23,148 nucleotides of DNA. Source: BOG-1184 sp049514575 (GTDB taxonomy: Bacteria > Fibrobacterota > Chitinivibrionia > Chitinivibrionales > Chitinispirillaceae). The notes beneath the pieces are model-generated. The model was given only the letters and a program-made list of their open reading frames with translations. It did no database searches and was not told the origin of the DNA. The position numbers and the translations under genes were made by a program. The stretch spans positions 1 through 23,148 of the forward strand of contig JBEKUX010000048.1 in the NCBI GenBank assembly GCA_049514575.1, read 5' to 3'. Positions 21,616 through 23,148 of the stretch are shown one piece after another; the stretch's first letter is position 1, and every line of letters starts with the position of its first letter.

Positions 21616-22248
21616 ATGCTGCTTCCCGCGAAGCTGACTTCCGAACAGGCGCGCGTGTATTCGTTTATCGTCGAGTGGCGCGGGAAAAAAGGGTTCCCGC
21701 CGACGGTCCGCGAAATGGCTGAAGGGCTCAACTATAAAAGTCCCAACAACGTCCGCCAGCACCTCCGCCTCATGGAAAAAAAAGGATTTTTAAAGATCGT
21801 CTCCGGCAAGGCGCGCGGGATCGAAATCAAACCGCCTTTTTCGCCGGTCGGATACGATAACGGTTTTGAAGTACCGCTTGTCGGCCGGGTCGCGGCCGGA
21901 ACGCCGATCACCGCGGAAGAAAACATCGAAGGCACCGTGACGCTCGACCGCTCCCTTTTCAAGGGCGAGGGGCTGTATACCCTGCGCGTCCGCGGGGACA
22001 GCATGAAGGAGATCGGCGTTTTTGACGGCGACATCGCGGTGGTGCGGCAGAAGCCGGGCGCGTCGAACGGCGAAGTCGTGGTCGCGATTGTCAACGGCGA
22101 AGCGACGCTCAAGCGCTTTTTCAAAAAGAGCGACACCATCGTGCTGCATGCCGAAAACCCGGCGTACAAAGACATCGTTGTCGCCGCTCCGCAGAGCGTC
22201 TTTATCGCCGGAAAACTGGTCGGCGTGATCAGGAAATGCGGCGCTTGA
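21616..22248 (+). CDS. lexA: LexA repressor, SOS regulator and self-cleaving protease
   Basis: A 210-residue cytoplasmic repressor of the SOS response. The N-terminal winged helix has KLTSEQARVYSFIVEW and FPPTVREMAEGLNYKSPNNV, with SPNNVRQHL as recognition helix, followed by GKARGIEI. The C-terminal S24-type protease domain has the cleavage pair A94-G95 (in VAAGTP), catalytic Ser129 (in RGDSM) and Lys166 (in GEATLKRF). Spacings of 35 and 37 residues equal those of the E. coli enzyme. ATG 21616 with AGAAAGGA nearby is preferred over an in-frame GTG at 21586 that belongs to the repeat. It is regulated by its own SOS box and followed after 36 bases by a radical-SAM gene, probably in the same transcript. 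Confidence 0.96.
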   Translation: MLLPAKLTSEQARVYSFIVEWRGKKGFPPTVREMAEGLNYKSPNNVRQHLRLMEKKGFLKIVSGKARGIEIKPPFSPVGYDNGFEVPLVGRVAAGTPITAEENIEGTVTLDRSLFKGEGLYTLRVRGDSMKEIGVFDGDIAVVRQKPGASNGEVVVAIVNGEATLKRFFKKSDTIVLHAENPAYKDIVVAAPQSVFIAGKLVGVIRKCGA

Positions 22249-22256
22249 TGCGCCGC
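22238..22256 (+). repeat. GC hairpin across the lexA stop codon
   Basis: GCGGCGC-TTGAT-GCGCCGC, a 7-bp stem whose loop contains the TGA stop. It is followed by a partial third unit (CTTGATGAGCCGC). There is no T-run, so it is not a classical terminator; it may moderate read-through into the next gene or protect the message end. Confidence 0.5.
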
Positions 22257-22284
22257 TTGATGAGCCGCGTGATTCCCCGGTACC

Positions 22285-23148
22285 ATGGAAACCATTCAGA
22301 AGCTCCAGATCCTGTCCGACGCTTCACGCTACGATCTTGCCTGCGCGTGCGGCACCAACAACAACGACCGCCGGAAGCGGGGCCCGGATGGCGCCTGGCT
22401 TTACCCCGCAGGTCTGCCGGCCGGAGGATATTCGGTACTGCTCAAGACCCTCATTTCGAACGTCTGCGTCAATGACTGCAAATACTGTCCCTGCCGCTCC
22501 GCTGTCGACGCGCCCCGGTGCACCATCGACCCGGAGGCGATGGCCCGGATATTCATGGAGTATGTGCGGGAAAAAAAAGTGTTCGGACTTTTCCTGTCGA
22601 GCGGCGTGGTGGGAACGCCCGATCGTTCCATGGCACTGCTCAACGACACTGCCGCAATCGTACGGAAAAAATTCCGCTACCGCGGCTATGTCCATCTTAA
22701 AGTGATCCCCGGCGCATCGAACGCGGCCGTAGAAGAATCGCTGTCGCTTGCCGATGCCGTCTCGATCAATATCGAAACGCCGGGCAGCCGCCATTGCCGG
22801 CGCTTATCAACGAAGAAAGACTTCGAGCATGACATCATTGCGCCGATGAAGCTGATCAGCGGCCTCACCCGGAAGGGGATGAAATACGAAGGGGTCAAAA
22901 CGACCACGCAGTTCATCGTCGGCGCTTCCGACGAGACCGACCGGGAAATAATGACCTATACCGCAGGGCTGTACGACCGTTTGAAGATACAGCGCGCCTA
23001 TTTTTCCGCGTATCAGCGCGGAAGCGGCGATGCCTCGATCCCGGGAGAGGCGGGGGGCGTTACGCGCACCGACGCGAACTTCGTCCGCGAGCACCGCATC
23101 TATCAGGCGGATTTTCTTATACGTAAATACTCGTTCCCGCTGCACGAC
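22285..23148 (+). CDS. Putative DNA modification/repair radical-SAM protein, 3' end outside window
   Basis: The first 288 codons are open to the right edge. A radical-SAM cluster motif C-x3-C-x2-C is present as CVNDCKYC (61-68). The surrounding pattern (METIQKLQILSDASRYD at the start, LLKTLISNVC, LFLSSGVVGTPD, YVHLKVIPGAS, ADAVSINIETP, TTTQFIVGASDETD, VREHRIYQADFLIRKYSFP) matches, from memory, the radical-SAM family that usually sits beside a paired helper protein and a uracil-DNA-glycosylase-like domain. The reaction of that family is unproven. The segment before the cluster (GPDGAWLYPAGLPAGGYS) departs from the common G-I-C-H-S type. No Shine-Dalgarno precedes ATG 22285. The gene follows lexA by 36 bases, so SOS control is likely, and the glycosylase partner would be expected just beyond the edge. 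Confidence 0.82.
   Translation, partial: METIQKLQILSDASRYDLACACGTNNNDRRKRGPDGAWLYPAGLPAGGYSVLLKTLISNVCVNDCKYCPCRSAVDAPRCTIDPEAMARIFMEYVREKKVFGLFLSSGVVGTPDRSMALLNDTAAIVRKKFRYRGYVHLKVIPGASNAAVEESLSLADAVSINIETPGSRHCRRLSTKKDFEHDIIAPMKLISGLTRKGMKYEGVKTTTQFIVGASDETDREIMTYTAGLYDRLKIQRAYFSAYQRGSGDASIPGEAGGVTRTDANFVREHRIYQADFLIRKYSFPLHD

Overview
The window looks like chromosomal DNA of a Gram-negative, probably anaerobic bacterium. Evidence for the outer membrane is a predicted porin ending in Phe and a second beta-barrel-like exported protein; evidence for anaerobic metabolism is a ferredoxin-dependent 2-oxoacid oxidoreductase. The lineage cannot be fixed from sequence alone. Low-complexity linkers after signal peptides, several genes with no Shine-Dalgarno sequence and AT-rich leaders, and abundant intergenic palindromes would fit the FCB group (for example Fibrobacterota/Chitinivibrionia-like) or a deltaproteobacterium-like group. 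This placement is a low-confidence inference.

Layout. (1) 1-1881, minus strand: the first 627 codons of an aconitase that runs off the left edge, divergent from a GNAT acetyltransferase (2024-2599). (2) 2851-11280, plus strand: phenylacetate-CoA ligase, a double-ACT protein, a complete Liv-type amino-acid ABC transporter (binding protein, two permeases, two ATPases) and a second phenylacetate-CoA ligase. Intergenic elements sit between livM and livG and between livF and the second ligase, and a hairpin terminator sits after the binding-protein gene. (3) 11419-13359, minus strand: a porin with a Pro/Ala linker and a PaaI-type thioesterase. (4) 13708-16018, plus strand: iorA and iorB, the two subunits of indolepyruvate:ferredoxin oxidoreductase. 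(5) 16252-17251, minus strand: a protein resembling DUF6125 and a small AT-rich DUF559 nuclease-like gene embedded among palindromic repeats. (6) 17600-end, plus strand: uvrB, tRNA-Leu(UAA), an outer-membrane beta-barrel-like protein, lexA with a textbook SOS box, and a radical-SAM protein of the family linked to uracil-DNA glycosylase, cut by the right edge.

How the genes work together. Regions 2-4 form a coherent module for aromatic and perhaps branched-chain amino acids. The Liv system imports them, IorAB interconverts arylpyruvates and arylacetyl-CoAs with ferredoxin, the two PaaK ligases interconvert arylacetates and their CoA esters, PaaI hydrolyses excess aryl-CoA, and the ACT protein may sense an amino acid. 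The direction (fermentative oxidation, or reductive salvage of aryl acids) cannot be decided here. Region 6 is a DNA-repair neighbourhood: uvrB and lexA-rSAM.

The least explained part is the repeat content. A family of AACTCACC...GGTGAGTT palindromes with an almost invariant 10-bp core hairpin occurs six times between 13.4 and 21.6 kb. Two copies carry different long secondary hairpins at the same internal position, copies flank the DUF559 gene, and copies lie in the predicted leaders of uvrB and lexA. A second, larger MITE-like element (about 255-280 bp) occurs twice. I found no CRISPR array, prophage or recognisable transposase.
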